Shown here: positions 16,164 through 25,807 of the stretch, piece after piece
Numbering within the stretch: position 1 is the first letter of the stretch
Layout: each line of letters starts with the position of its first letter
From: JAADDG01 sp964450755
Lineage (GTDB): Bacteria > Campylobacterota > Campylobacteria > Campylobacterales > JAADDG01
Assembly (NCBI GenBank): GCA_964450755.1
Contig: CAYVDJ010000060.1
Coordinates: 1 to 33,510, forward strand
Direction: 5' to 3'
Length of the DNA stretch: 33,510 bases
Notes under the pieces: generated by a model
The model's database searches: none
What the model was told of the DNA's origin: nothing
The model's input: the letters and a program-made list of their open reading frames with translations, nothing else
Program-made: the position numbers and the translations under genes

Positions 16164-18074
16164 ATGTGTGGAATTACAGGTTTTATAGATTTTAACAAAA
16201 AAAGCAACACAGATATTTTAAAAGAGATGACAGATATCATCCATCACAGGGGACCAGACGACGGAGGATACAGGTTTTTAGAAAATACCCATGCTTTTGT
16301 AGGATTGGGACACAAAAGACTCTCTATCTTGGATCTCTCTTCAAAGGGACATCAGCCAATGGAGTTTGAAGAGTTGATCATAGTCTATAACGGAGAGATC
16401 TATAATTTCAAAGAGATACAAAAAGAGCTGATACTGCAAGGCTATCTATTTGATTCAAACAGCGATACGGAAGTCATACTCAAATCTTTTCACAAATGGG
16501 GAATTTTTAAAGCCCTCAGCAAATTTAACGGAATGTTTGCTTTTACGATATATGACAAAAAAGAGCAGATTATCTACTGCATAAGAGACAGAGCCGGAGT
16601 AAAACCTTTTTACTATTACCACCAAAACGATCTTTTCCTGTTTGGAAGCGAACTGAAAAGTTTTCACAAACATCCCTCTTTCAAAAAAGAGATATCCACA
16701 GAAGGTCTTGCCTCATATTTCAGATACGGTTATATACTAGCACCACATACAATTTTCAAACACACTTTCAAACTGTTCGCCGGACACTATATAAAAATAG
16801 ACCTCAAAACCAAAACTCTGACAATAGAAAAATACTGGGATCATATATCACACTATAACAGATCAAAAATCAACATTGGAGAAAAAGAGACTGTCAACAA
16901 ACTTGAAACTCTTCTTGAATCTGCTTTCAATTACAGAATGGTGGCTGATGTGGATGTGGGGGTTTTTCTCAGCGGAGGTTACGACTCTACCTGCGTAACA
17001 GCACTTTTGCAAAAAAACTCCTTTAAAAAGATAAAAACATTTACGATAGGTTTTCATGAAAAAGAGTTTAACGAAGCCAATCTCTCAAAAAAATACGCCT
17101 CCATTTTAGGAACCGATCATCATGAACTCTATATCACCCAAAATGATATCCTAAAAATGGTTGAGGATATCCCTTTTATATATGACGAACCATTTTCCGA
17201 TAATTCCATCTTCCCTACCGTATTAGTCTCCAAATTTGCAAAAAAATATGTAAATGTGGCTCTTTCGGCAGACGGAGGAGATGAGATATTTGGCGGATAT
17301 ACAAAATACAGAGATATTCAATCCATCTATCAAAAGATAGATACGATAAAAAAGGCAGATAAATACCTTTTTCATACCCTTATACCTTTTATAAAATCTT
17401 CCTTCTCTTTAAAAATAGCAAAATCTCTGAAATTCAGAAATCTATTAAACAAATACAATAAACTAAATGATATGCTCGATTCACCAAATTTGGAAGATAT
17501 ATTTGACAGATCAAACTACTTCCTAAATGACACTGAACTAAAAAGATTGATAAAAAGAGACTTTTCTCTAATCAGCAACTTCAACACTTTAAATTCTCTG
17601 AATGATTACAATAATCTTATATCAAAAGTGATGGCTGTTGACTACTCAACCTATATGGTTGATAATATATTTGTCAAAGTTGACAGAGCCTCCATGAGTA
17701 CCTCTTTGGAAGCCAGAGAGCCGTTTATGGATCACAGAATTTTGGAATTTACAGCAAGAATTCCGATGGAGATAAAATATAAAAACAATATTCCAAAATT
17801 TCTGATAAAAGAGATCGTGCATAAATATATTCCAAAAGATATCATAAACAGACCGAAAAAAGGCTTTTCCATTCCGATAAGACAGTGGTATGAAGACAAA
17901 TTGCATGATCTGTTTGAAGAGTTACTTAGTGAAAAAGAGATCAACAAATACGGTATTTTAGACTATAACAGTATTAAAGAGATAATCAAAAGATACAATA
18001 ACAATGAAACCTATTTGATGAAAGTTATATGGCAGATTTTTATTTTCCAACTCTGGTCAAGAAAGTGGCTGTAA
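16164..18074 (+). CDS. asnB: Asparagine synthase, glutamine-hydrolysing
   Basis: A 636-residue two-domain amidotransferase. Removal of the first Met exposes Cys2 (MCGITGF), the N-terminal nucleophile that releases ammonia from glutamine. RGPDDGG (29-35), HKRLSILDLS (50-59) and NGEIYN (76-81) complete the glutaminase site. The synthase domain has the pyrophosphate loop SGGYDS at 270-275, LSADGGDEIFGGY near 365-377 and the late EAREPFMDHR and RPKKGFSIPIRQW blocks. It would make asparagine from aspartate with ATP. Homologues in capsule and O-antigen loci instead amidate uronic acids, and the position next to a polysaccharide locus fits that use; which is true here is not visible. It is translated from the same unit as the secreted propeller protein. 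Confidence 0.9.
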   Translation: MCGITGFIDFNKKSNTDILKEMTDIIHHRGPDDGGYRFLENTHAFVGLGHKRLSILDLSSKGHQPMEFEELIIVYNGEIYNFKEIQKELILQGYLFDSNSDTEVILKSFHKWGIFKALSKFNGMFAFTIYDKKEQIIYCIRDRAGVKPFYYYHQNDLFLFGSELKSFHKHPSFKKEISTEGLASYFRYGYILAPHTIFKHTFKLFAGHYIKIDLKTKTLTIEKYWDHISHYNRSKINIGEKETVNKLETLLESAFNYRMVADVDVGVFLSGGYDSTCVTALLQKNSFKKIKTFTIGFHEKEFNEANLSKKYASILGTDHHELYITQNDILKMVEDIPFIYDEPFSDNSIFPTVLVSKFAKKYVNVALSADGGDEIFGGYTKYRDIQSIYQKIDTIKKADKYLFHTLIPFIKSSFSLKIAKSLKFRNLLNKYNKLNDMLDSPNLEDIFDRSNYFLNDTELKRLIKRDFSLISNFNTLNSLNDYNNLISKVMAVDYSTYMVDNIFVKVDRASMSTSLEAREPFMDHRILEFTARIPMEIKYKNNIPKFLIKEIVHKYIPKDIINRPKKGFSIPIRQWYEDKLHDLFEELLSEKEINKYGILDYNSIKEIIKRYNNNETYLMKVIWQIFIFQLWSRKWL

Positions 18075-18097
18075 GCAAAAAATCAAACTTTCTTCTA

Positions 18098-18177
18098 AAC
18101 CCATATAATTACAATAAACAGATAATTTTGAAAGAACAAAAGTGAACTTGAAGAGATTTTAGTTTAGAATATGGGTT
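18098..18177. repeat. Perfect 9-bp inverted arms upstream of uvrA
   Basis: AACCCATAT (18098-18106) and ATATGGGTT (18169-18177) are exact reverse complements separated by 62 bases. They lie in the 135-base gap before uvrA, the second arm overlapping a TAGAAT box (18165-18170) that could be its -10 element. The spacing is long for a hairpin; paired protein sites or chance are alternatives. Confidence 0.3.
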
Positions 18178-18209
18178 ACAAAAAAATTTTGGTTTTTTAA
18201 GGTAACTAT

Positions 18210-21017
18210 TTGGATAAGATAAAAATATACGGCGCAAGAGAAAATAATCTAAAATCGATAGATTTACAGATACCCAAAAACAGACTTGTTGTTTTTACGG
18301 GACTAAGCGGAAGCGGTAAGAGTACTTTGGCTTTTGATACACTTTATGCGGAAGGTCAAAGAAGATATATAGAATCTCTCTCCTCCTACGCAAGACAGTT
18401 TTTGGACAGAATCGGCAAACCTGATGTGGACAAGATAGAAGGACTCACTCCGGCTATCGCCATCGATCAAAAAACAACCAGCAAAAATCCCAGATCAACA
18501 GTCGGAACGATAACGGAGATATATGATTATCTAAGACTTTTATACGCAAGAATCGGCAGACAGTACTGTCACAAATGTAAAAAACCAATCTCCCAAATGA
18601 GTGCAAGTGATATTATCGAACAGGTTTTGAAACTTCCAAACGGGGCAAAAGTGGTTATCAACGCTCCTTTGATAAGAGGAAAAAAGGGAAGCTTCAGTGA
18701 TCTGATAGAAAATCTAAGACACAAAGGCTATGTCAGAGCGATGATAGACGGCGTGATGGTAAGACTTGATGAGGAGATAGAGCTTGGTAAAAACAAAAAA
18801 CATACGATCAAAGCCGTTATCGACAGAGTCGTTATCAAAGAAGACAACCGCCAAAGGATAGCCGAAGATATAGAAAAAGCTTTGACGGAGAGTTACGGAG
18901 AGGCTGAAATAGAGATATTAAATCACAAAGAGATAGGACTTGAAAGTTCTCATCTTCATTACAGCGAACATCTGGCATGTTTTGACTGTAAGATAAGTTT
19001 TGAACCTCTTGAGCCTCTCTCCTTCTCATTTAACTCTCCAAAAGGCGCATGTCCTCTCTGCGACGGTCTGGGAATCCGCTATACACTTGATCTGAAAAAA
19101 CTGATAGATGAGGAAAAAAGTATTGAAGAAGGGGCGATTAGACTTTTATACGGTTTTAACAGAGGATACTATTTTACATTTTTGAAAGCTTTTTGCCAGA
19201 CTCTGAAAATCGATATAAAAAAACCCTTTTTTAAACTTCAAGAGCATGAAAAAAAAGCTATCTTGCACGGTGCGCCGGAAGGAGTCTCTTTTCAGTGGAA
19301 AAAACACAGACTTACAAGAGAGTTTGAAGGAGTTATAAAAATAGCCTATGAAATGCTAAAAGATGAAAAGGCTCTTGGCGAATATATGAGTGAAAAGGTG
19401 TGTGATCGATGTGCCGGACATCGTTTGAAACCCGAAAGTCTGGCTGTAAAAGTAGCCAACAAAGCGATATCCGATATCTTGGATATGCCTATTGAGATCA
19501 GTTACAAATTTTTTATGGATGAGAGTAATTTTGAATATCTAAGCAAACAGCAAAAGATGATAGCCTCTCCCATTTTGAAAGAGATAAGAGAGAGGCTGTA
19601 TTTTCTTTATGATGTAGGTCTTGGATATCTGACTCTTGGAAGGGATGCCAGAACGATAAGCGGCGGTGAAGCACAGAGGATAAGGATAGCTTCACAGATA
19701 GGAAGCGGACTTACGGGAGTTATGTATGTGCTTGACGAACCGAGTATCGGGCTTCATGAAAGAGATACGCAAAAGCTGATAAGAACACTTAAAAATCTAA
19801 GAGACAAAGGCAACAGCGTTATAGTCGTAGAGCATGACAAAGAGACGATAAACGCATCCGATTATATCGTGGATATAGGACCAAAAGCGGGAAAATTCGG
19901 CGGTGAAATCGTTTTTGACGGAACTCTTGAAGAACTTAAAAACGCAAATACCCTAACCGCCGATTATCTTCAGGGAAGAAAAAAGATAGAGTATTTTTAC
20001 AGAAGAGAACAAAAAGAGTGGATAGAGTTAAAAAATGTCAATATCAACAATATAAAAGATCTAAATGTCAAAATCCCTCTTGGCAATTTTGTCTGTATAA
20101 CGGGCGTGAGCGGAAGCGGAAAGAGTTCTTTGATCCTTCAAACTCTTCTGCCGGTTGCAAAAGAGATATTAAACAGAGCCAGAAAAGTGAAAAAAGTGGC
20201 AGGAGTTGAATGTATAGGGCTTGAAAAACTTGATAAAGTCATATATCTTGATCAAAGTCCAATCGGAAGAACCCCAAGAAGCAATCCCGCCACCTATACA
20301 GGCGTAATGGATGAGATAAGAACTCTTTTTGCCAAAACAAAAGAAGCCCAGATAAGAGGCTATAAGGTGGGAAGATTTAGTTTCAATGTAAAAGGAGGCA
20401 GATGCGAAAAGTGTCAGGGAGAGGGAGAGATAAAGATAGAGATGCACTTTCTGCCTGATATCATGGTAAAGTGCGATGCCTGTAAAGGAAAAAGGTACAA
20501 TGCCCAGACTCTGGAGATACACTACAAAGGCAAAAATATCGCCGATGTTTTGGCGATGAGTGTTGATGAAGCTCTTGAATTTTTCGCCAGTATCCCAAAA
20601 ATATATCAAAAACTAAAAACCCTGCAGGATGTTGGTCTTGGATATATAACTTTGGGACAAAATGCCGTTACATTAAGCGGAGGAGAAGCGCAGAGGATAA
20701 AACTTGCAAAGGAACTTAGCAAAAAAGATACGGGAAATACTCTTTATATTCTTGACGAACCAACAACCGGACTTCACTTTGCCGATATAGACAAACTGGT
20801 TAAAGTTTTGCACCATTTAACCGATCTTGGTAACAGCGTACTTGTTATAGAACACAATATGGATATGATTAAAAATGCTGATTATATTATCGATATGGGA
20901 CCCGAAGGTGGGAGCAGAGGAGGAAAAATCGTCGATACCGGTACTCCTGAAGAGATAGTTGAAAATTGTAAAAAATCGGGAAGTTATACTGGAACATTTC
21001 TTGCTTGTGAATTATAG
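18210..21017 (+). CDS. uvrA: Excinuclease ABC subunit A
   Basis: UvrA is the damage-recognition ATPase of nucleotide excision repair; it loads UvrB onto DNA. The 935-residue length is normal. It has two ABC ATPase modules: Walker A GLSGSGKST at 31-39 and GVSGSGKSS near 633-641, signature segments ISGGEAQRIRIASQIGSGL and LSGGEAQRIKLAKELS, and Walker B VLDEPSIGLHERD and ILDEPTTGLHFAD. Zinc-binding cysteines are visible in CHKCKKP, in CFDCK with CPLCDGLG, and in CEKCQGEGE with CDACKGKRYN. The start is a TTG with AAGG seven bases before it. It is followed after 23 bases by the HDOD gene on the same strand. Confidence 0.97.
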   Translation: MDKIKIYGARENNLKSIDLQIPKNRLVVFTGLSGSGKSTLAFDTLYAEGQRRYIESLSSYARQFLDRIGKPDVDKIEGLTPAIAIDQKTTSKNPRSTVGTITEIYDYLRLLYARIGRQYCHKCKKPISQMSASDIIEQVLKLPNGAKVVINAPLIRGKKGSFSDLIENLRHKGYVRAMIDGVMVRLDEEIELGKNKKHTIKAVIDRVVIKEDNRQRIAEDIEKALTESYGEAEIEILNHKEIGLESSHLHYSEHLACFDCKISFEPLEPLSFSFNSPKGACPLCDGLGIRYTLDLKKLIDEEKSIEEGAIRLLYGFNRGYYFTFLKAFCQTLKIDIKKPFFKLQEHEKKAILHGAPEGVSFQWKKHRLTREFEGVIKIAYEMLKDEKALGEYMSEKVCDRCAGHRLKPESLAVKVANKAISDILDMPIEISYKFFMDESNFEYLSKQQKMIASPILKEIRERLYFLYDVGLGYLTLGRDARTISGGEAQRIRIASQIGSGLTGVMYVLDEPSIGLHERDTQKLIRTLKNLRDKGNSVIVVEHDKETINASDYIVDIGPKAGKFGGEIVFDGTLEELKNANTLTADYLQGRKKIEYFYRREQKEWIELKNVNINNIKDLNVKIPLGNFVCITGVSGSGKSSLILQTLLPVAKEILNRARKVKKVAGVECIGLEKLDKVIYLDQSPIGRTPRSNPATYTGVMDEIRTLFAKTKEAQIRGYKVGRFSFNVKGGRCEKCQGEGEIKIEMHFLPDIMVKCDACKGKRYNAQTLEIHYKGKNIADVLAMSVDEALEFFASIPKIYQKLKTLQDVGLGYITLGQNAVTLSGGEAQRIKLAKELSKKDTGNTLYILDEPTTGLHFADIDKLVKVLHHLTDLGNSVLVIEHNMDMIKNADYIIDMGPEGGSRGGKIVDTGTPEEIVENCKKSGSYTGTFLACEL

Positions 21018-21040
21018 TTAGTAATATTAAGGATTCAAAG

Positions 21041-21856
21041 ATGACAAAGAGTATCATACAAAAAGTCAAAGCATTGCCGCCGTTGCCATCTACTTTTCAA
21101 AAAATAAATGAGATATCAAGAGATCCAAACGGCTCTCTTTCCGAAATCATGAAAGTTATACAAAAAGATCCGATGCTTACGGCAAATCTTTTAAAAATTG
21201 CCAACTCTCCTCTTTACGGTTTTCAAAAAGAGGTCAAAAACATAAATCAGGCCATCTCACTGTTTGGTATGTCAATGACCAAAACTTTGGCTTTGAATCT
21301 CTCTATAAAAAAGCTCCTGAAAGTTGATATGAAACCATACGGCATTACTCCCGAAGAATTTGCGAATATATCAAATATGCAAAGCATACTGATCAAAAAA
21401 TGGTATTCAAATATCGATCAAAAAGCGGTAGAGATACTTTTTTTGGCAGCTCTTTTACAAGAAACGGGAAAAGTTATAATCGCTGATGAGATTATAAAAG
21501 AGCAAGAAATAGAATCTTTTAAAAACGATATAGAAAGCAGCATAGAGACAGACGAAGTTGAAAAAACTTTTGTCGGAGTAACAACTGCCGAAGTAACTTC
21601 AGCGATTTTTGAACACTGGAATTTCGATGAAACAATGGTGGAAGCGATAAGATACAGTGATGAGTACAAAAGAGCACCAAAAAAGATATATAATCTCTCT
21701 TTGGCTCTAAAAGTAACAAAAACGGCAATAGCGATCAACAATCCCCTATCCGAAGAGAATATACAAAGAGCTCTTGAAATCCTGGAAAAAGAGAATATGG
21801 ATAAAGATTATTTTTTGGAAGCGATAGAACAGATCCAAAGTGTTCCGGCTCTCTAA
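21041..21856 (+). CDS. HDOD domain protein
   Basis: A 271-residue protein made almost entirely of an HDOD domain, a degenerate HD-type fold without phosphodiesterase activity. The N-terminal block LPPLPSTFQKINEISRDPNG, the DPMLTANLLKIANSPLYGF segment near 45-63 and INQAISLFGMSMTKTLALN near 69-87 are typical. HDOD proteins act in signalling and stress control in many bacteria but the partner here is unknown. AAGGATTCAAAG precedes the ATG. It may be cotranscribed with uvrA. Confidence 0.88.
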   Translation: MTKSIIQKVKALPPLPSTFQKINEISRDPNGSLSEIMKVIQKDPMLTANLLKIANSPLYGFQKEVKNINQAISLFGMSMTKTLALNLSIKKLLKVDMKPYGITPEEFANISNMQSILIKKWYSNIDQKAVEILFLAALLQETGKVIIADEIIKEQEIESFKNDIESSIETDEVEKTFVGVTTAEVTSAIFEHWNFDETMVEAIRYSDEYKRAPKKIYNLSLALKVTKTAIAINNPLSEENIQRALEILEKENMDKDYFLEAIEQIQSVPAL

Positions 21857-21879
21857 AACAACTATAAAAAACTAAAAAC

Positions 21880-21902
21880 TTTAAGTTTAAACGATGTATA
21901 AT
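21880..21902 (+). promoter_or_regulatory. Predicted promoter of the Yip1-family gene
   Basis: TTTAAG at 21880-21885 lies 11 bases before a perfect TATAAT at 21897-21902. This puts the transcription start about 28 bases before the ATG at 21938, which has a strong AAAAGGAGGG ribosome site. Confidence 0.6.
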
Positions 21903-21937
21903 CTATAAAGGTTAAATTTTATTAAAAGGAGGGCTTT

Positions 21938-22528
21938 ATGGATATAAAAGTTTTAACAAATCTTGTAAAAGACGGCATTATGACTCCTGAGGAAGTTTGG
22001 AGAGATTTTTTAAAAAAGGGTATAGTGATAAAAGATCTCTTGCAACAGTATATAATTCCCATTATCGTAACAGTTACCGTTATAAGTACTGTATTAAATA
22101 TGATTTTCGGTTATCCGATGATGGGCGGCAGATTTCATCCCTCTATATTCAGAGCTGTCTGGATGATCATAGGCGGTATTGTTACTTATCTTGCTTCTTT
22201 ATATATTTTTGGTTGGATAAGCGCCTTTTTGGCAGAAAAATTTGGGGGTAAAAATGATCTAAACAGAGCTGTTTTGATGCTGTTTTTAATCTCTCTGCCA
22301 TCTTTTGCAGGACAGATTTTGGGAACATTGCCGATTATCGGATTTATACTCTCTATCGGACTTTCCATCTATTCTCTGGTTCTTTTGTATAAAGCTTTTC
22401 CTCTCTTTTTGGATGTTCCTTTGAACAATCAATCAAAGTGTTTTATAATTTTTATACTGATATCCATTGTAGTTGGAATGATACTGGGTATGATAACAGG
22501 AGCCATTTTTTCTCCTCCCATGCGCTGA
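21938..22528 (+). CDS. Yip1 family inner-membrane protein
   Basis: A 196-residue protein with about five membrane helices. The N-terminal cytoplasmic segment VLTNLVKDGIMTPEEVWRDF, followed by the first helix, and the later RAVLMLFLISLPSFAGQIL resemble bacterial Yip1-domain proteins. Their function is poorly known and cannot be told here. AAAAGGAGGG lies just upstream of the ATG, and its own promoter is visible. The stop codon ends exactly where the convergent EamA gene ends, with no base between them, so no terminator separates the two transcripts. Confidence 0.8.
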   Translation: MDIKVLTNLVKDGIMTPEEVWRDFLKKGIVIKDLLQQYIIPIIVTVTVISTVLNMIFGYPMMGGRFHPSIFRAVWMIIGGIVTYLASLYIFGWISAFLAEKFGGKNDLNRAVLMLFLISLPSFAGQILGTLPIIGFILSIGLSIYSLVLLYKAFPLFLDVPLNNQSKCFIIFILISIVVGMILGMITGAIFSPPMR

Positions 22529-23407
22529 TTATCCTTTTTTTACCAGGATTCCCGATATGACGATGAGAGTTATACCCAAAACAGTATAAAAATCGGGGAT
22601 CTTATCTCCCAAAAAAGTACCAAAAAGTATGGCAAAAGGGATATTTATATAGCTTACCACTCCTATTACGGCGGCATTTGTACTGCTGTAGGCTTTTGTC
22701 AAAAGCCATTGGGAAAGCGTTGCCGTTGTTCCTATGAGAAGCAAAAGAGACCAGACACCAAAGCTTGTCGGTGTTACAAAAGGAGTCAGCATAAAACCCA
22801 AAGCTTCATTGGTATAAAAAGAGGCAACGGCAAAAAGCAAAAGAGGAGCTACAACACCCGTTGTCATAAAAGAGAGAACAATCATTCTTGAATCGTAAAT
22901 ATGTTTTATCTTTCCTATCGTCGTATAGGCGGCGGCTGCAAAAAATCCTCCCAAAAGTCCTAAAAAATGGGCAAATCCTATCTGTAAACCAAGAGGCTTT
23001 GTGATAAGAGCCACCCCAAAAAACCCGCATATCAAGGCAAAAATCCCGATATAAGAGAGTCTTTGATGGAGGATAAAAAATGCCAAAACAGTTACAAAAA
23101 GAGGTGAGGTTTTATTGAGCGTGATAGCTTCTCCAAGAGGGATGGAGGTAATCGTATAGAAAAAGAGTAACAGTGCGCTAAAACCAAAAATTCCTCTCCA
23201 AAGAAGAAGCATTGGTTTGCCTCCTTTTAGTTTGGAAGGTGTATGTTTCAAAGCCGCCACTATAAAAATCATACCAAAAAGATTTCTGAAAAATACAATC
23301 TCCAAAGCACTCATATCATCAGAAAGCATCTTGGCCGCCGCACCGGTAACGGCAGAGATAAGAGAGCTGAAAAACATATACAAAACACCTCTGTCGATAT
23401 TTTTCAT
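22529..23407 (-). CDS. EamA/DMT family transporter
   Basis: A 292-residue membrane protein built from two EamA repeats of five helices each. The first repeat holds SALEIVFFRNLFGMIFIVAA and the second the conserved end YINIPFAILFGTFLGDKIPD followed by GITLIVISGILV. DMT transporters export metabolites such as amino acids, or carry nucleotide sugars and drugs; the substrate is not visible. The ATG lies 1 base after the stop of the flavoprotein gene, so both are on one transcript. Confidence 0.88.
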   Translation of the reverse strand: MKNIDRGVLYMFFSSLISAVTGAAAKMLSDDMSALEIVFFRNLFGMIFIVAALKHTPSKLKGGKPMLLLWRGIFGFSALLLFFYTITSIPLGEAITLNKTSPLFVTVLAFFILHQRLSYIGIFALICGFFGVALITKPLGLQIGFAHFLGLLGGFFAAAAYTTIGKIKHIYDSRMIVLSFMTTGVVAPLLLFAVASFYTNEALGFMLTPFVTPTSFGVWSLLLLIGTTATLSQWLLTKAYSSTNAAVIGVVSYINIPFAILFGTFLGDKIPDFYTVLGITLIVISGILVKKG

Positions 23408-23408
23408 C

Positions 23409-24539
23409 CTATATCCTCAAACCAAAAGCGCTACTGAAAGCCCATTGGAGATTGTATCCGCCAAGCTCTCCTGTTACATTTAGACACTCTCCGATAAAAA
23501 AGAGGTTTTTTTGATATCTGCTCATCATCGAGTCTGGATCTATCTCATCTGTATCTATTCCCCCTTTTGTAACTTCTGCTTTTGAATAGCCAAAAGTTCC
23601 TGCCGGTGAAAAAGTGTAGCTTTTTAACAAAGAGAGTTTTTCTTTATCCTCTTTTGTCAATAAAGAGGCTCTTTTATCCTCCAAATCGATACTTTGCAAA
23701 AAGGCTTTTGTAAATCTTTTTGGCAGAGGCAGAAGTGAAGAAATCTGTCTGTTTTGGTTTTTTAAAATGCTCTTTAGTGATATATCGGGTAAAAAATCGA
23801 TCTCTATACTGCCTTTGTCCCAGTACAGCGAACTGTTTAAAACCGCCGGTGCGCTGATACCTCTGTGGGCAAAAAGCAGATCATCCAAAAAACTCTTTTT
23901 CCCCGTTTTCATCCTGACTTTGATTGATATTCCGCTTAACTCTTTGAACCAAAATTCATTTTTTTGTACCGTAAAACCGACCAATGCCGGTTTTGGAGTG
24001 ATGATGTTGTGAGAGAATTTTTTGGCTATCTCAAAAGCTATATCGGTTGCGCCGATCTTTTGATAACTGATTCCTCCTGTTGCTATAACCACTTTATGGG
24101 CTTTTAGAGTACCTTTGTTGGTAAAGATCAAAAAATCATCATCTTCTTTTTTTAGATCACAAAGAGAGTGTCCTAGTAAAAAAGGCACATTTTTCAGCTC
24201 TTTTTTAAATATCATTATCAGTTCATCGGAACTTTTCGGACAGAAATATTGACTCTTTTTCCTGATGATCGGATTTAATCCTCTTTTTTTTAAAAACTCT
24301 ATCAGATCTTTTTGTGAGAATTTGTCCAGTACTTTTTGTATAAAAACCCTCTCTCCAAGATAGTTATCGGCGGATACTTTTTTGTTTGTTATATTGCATC
24401 TTCCGCCGCCTGAAATTTTTATCTTGTTTGCTATGCTTTGGGTACTTTCCAAAACGGCTATATTTTTGTTTTTATACCTCAAAGCAGCCATAAGACCACT
24501 TGCGCCGCCTCCTATAACGGCTATATCAAAATATCTCAC
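23409..24539 (-). CDS. NAD(P)/FAD-dependent oxidoreductase, HI0933/YhiN family
   Basis: A 376-residue flavoprotein. The dinucleotide-binding GGGASG sits at residues 10-15, and the family block KIKISGGGRCNITNKKV lies near 43-59. VIATGGISYQKIGATD near 151-166 and the C-terminal FIGECLNVTGELGGYNLQWA binding the FAD are both typical of the HI0933 family. The reaction is unknown; members are considered flavoprotein oxidoreductases or tRNA/metabolite modifiers by analogy only. It starts 5 bases after the secreted unknown protein gene ends and is followed by the EamA transporter. Confidence 0.88.
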   Translation of the reverse strand: MRYFDIAVIGGGASGLMAALRYKNKNIAVLESTQSIANKIKISGGGRCNITNKKVSADNYLGERVFIQKVLDKFSQKDLIEFLKKRGLNPIIRKKSQYFCPKSSDELIMIFKKELKNVPFLLGHSLCDLKKEDDDFLIFTNKGTLKAHKVVIATGGISYQKIGATDIAFEIAKKFSHNIITPKPALVGFTVQKNEFWFKELSGISIKVRMKTGKKSFLDDLLFAHRGISAPAVLNSSLYWDKGSIEIDFLPDISLKSILKNQNRQISSLLPLPKRFTKAFLQSIDLEDKRASLLTKEDKEKLSLLKSYTFSPAGTFGYSKAEVTKGGIDTDEIDPDSMMSRYQKNLFFIGECLNVTGELGGYNLQWAFSSAFGLRI

Positions 24540-24544
24540 TGATT

Positions 24545-25807
24545 TTAAAAAGATTCGTCGTTATCGTTATAGTCTATAAATTCGGATATGTAGGGTTTTA
24601 CGATATTTACGCCATAATCTACCTGATTATTTAACAAAGATTCTCCAAAAAGTCTCTCATCTGCAAATGAATCTATAAAATCGGTATAAAAAAAGTCCAT
24701 ACCTATCGATGTTGAATAGTTTATCCAGTCAAATCTTATATCATTGTTTAAAACTGAGTTAATATCAGTCAATCTGAAATTTTTGTTATCTATCGAATTT
24801 GCAATAAGCATATTTTTTCTATCCTGATACTGGGTAAGACTGAGTAAAAGAGGATGATAATTGATCTGGGTCGATAACAAAACAAAAGGATGAATTTTAT
24901 AGAGTCTGATTTGAGATGCTATCAAACTGGTTTTTACAAGAGGAGTATTCAAAAAGATACTCGCATCATTTAGATAATAATTCCTTTTGATTAAAGAACG
25001 GTAGTCGGTATTGGCATTTTCTATGGTACCGGTAAAAACGGTATTTTTAAACTGCTCATCGATATAAGTGCTTATTTTTGAACTTGCGGGGCTGTTATCC
25101 TTGAAGATGACTATTTTGTTATTGGCATACTCAAAAAGTTTATCTATCTGTTTTTGATAATCCAATCCTCCAAAATAGATATTGGGACTTGTTGCATAAG
25201 AGATATTTCTTTTATTGACAGTAGGAATATAGATCTGTAAATCTCTTTCGTTTGAAACGATAATCTTTGCTCCTTTGTCCGTTACAGGAGCTATCACATA
25301 TCTGTAATCCTTCTCTTTGATCTCTTTTAAAGCATTCAATATAGACTCTTCCTCTTCGTTTTCACAGTTAAAGAGTTCAAAATCAAAATCACTGTTTTTA
25401 TATATCAGATACGAAAGGATGGATTTTGTAATGGAAAGAGTATATTTTCCTATAACCTTTTGAGGAACAAGAAGAGCTATATTGACATAAGAACCTTTTT
25501 TCTCAAAATCAAAATATTCATCACTTTGGTTTTGATCCAAAACATCAAAAGCCAATTCCCTCTCATTTTCCACATTAAGTTCCAGAGCATACTTTTGAAA
25601 CAACTGTTGATAATCACTCTCTTTTGCTTTTGCAAGAAATGAAAAGATCATTTCGTTTTTCAAATACTCTTCCAGGCAACTGCCCAAACACTCGTAAGGA
25701 TCAATATCTATAATAATATTTCGGACGGGAGGAATTTTGGTATTTAACTTTTTTCCTATGGCAAAGAGTGAGGTAACAGCCAAAAATATTAAGATTATCT
25801 TTTTCAT
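24545..25807 (-). CDS. Secreted protein of unknown function, possible periplasmic-binding-protein fold
   Basis: I do not recognise the family. The 420-residue product begins with a clear Sec signal peptide (MKKIILIFLAVTSLFAIG), so it should be periplasmic. Two cysteines lie close together soon after it (DPYECLGSCLEEYL, near 37-50) and could form a disulfide. The pattern is alternating strands and helices: NIALLVPQKVIGKYTLSI near 109-126, YRYVIAPVTDKGAKII near 173-188, PNIYFGGLDY near 210-219 and HPFVLLSTQINYHPLLLS near 311-328. This resembles the type 1 periplasmic binding fold of LpoA/LppC-like penicillin-binding-protein activators. That is a fold-level guess. The ATG overlaps the uracil-DNA glycosylase stop (ATGA), so translation is coupled to a DNA repair gene, probably without functional meaning. 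Confidence 0.6.
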   Translation of the reverse strand: MKKIILIFLAVTSLFAIGKKLNTKIPPVRNIIIDIDPYECLGSCLEEYLKNEMIFSFLAKAKESDYQQLFQKYALELNVENERELAFDVLDQNQSDEYFDFEKKGSYVNIALLVPQKVIGKYTLSITKSILSYLIYKNSDFDFELFNCENEEEESILNALKEIKEKDYRYVIAPVTDKGAKIIVSNERDLQIYIPTVNKRNISYATSPNIYFGGLDYQKQIDKLFEYANNKIVIFKDNSPASSKISTYIDEQFKNTVFTGTIENANTDYRSLIKRNYYLNDASIFLNTPLVKTSLIASQIRLYKIHPFVLLSTQINYHPLLLSLTQYQDRKNMLIANSIDNKNFRLTDINSVLNNDIRFDWINYSTSIGMDFFYTDFIDSFADERLFGESLLNNQVDYGVNIVKPYISEFIDYNDNDESF

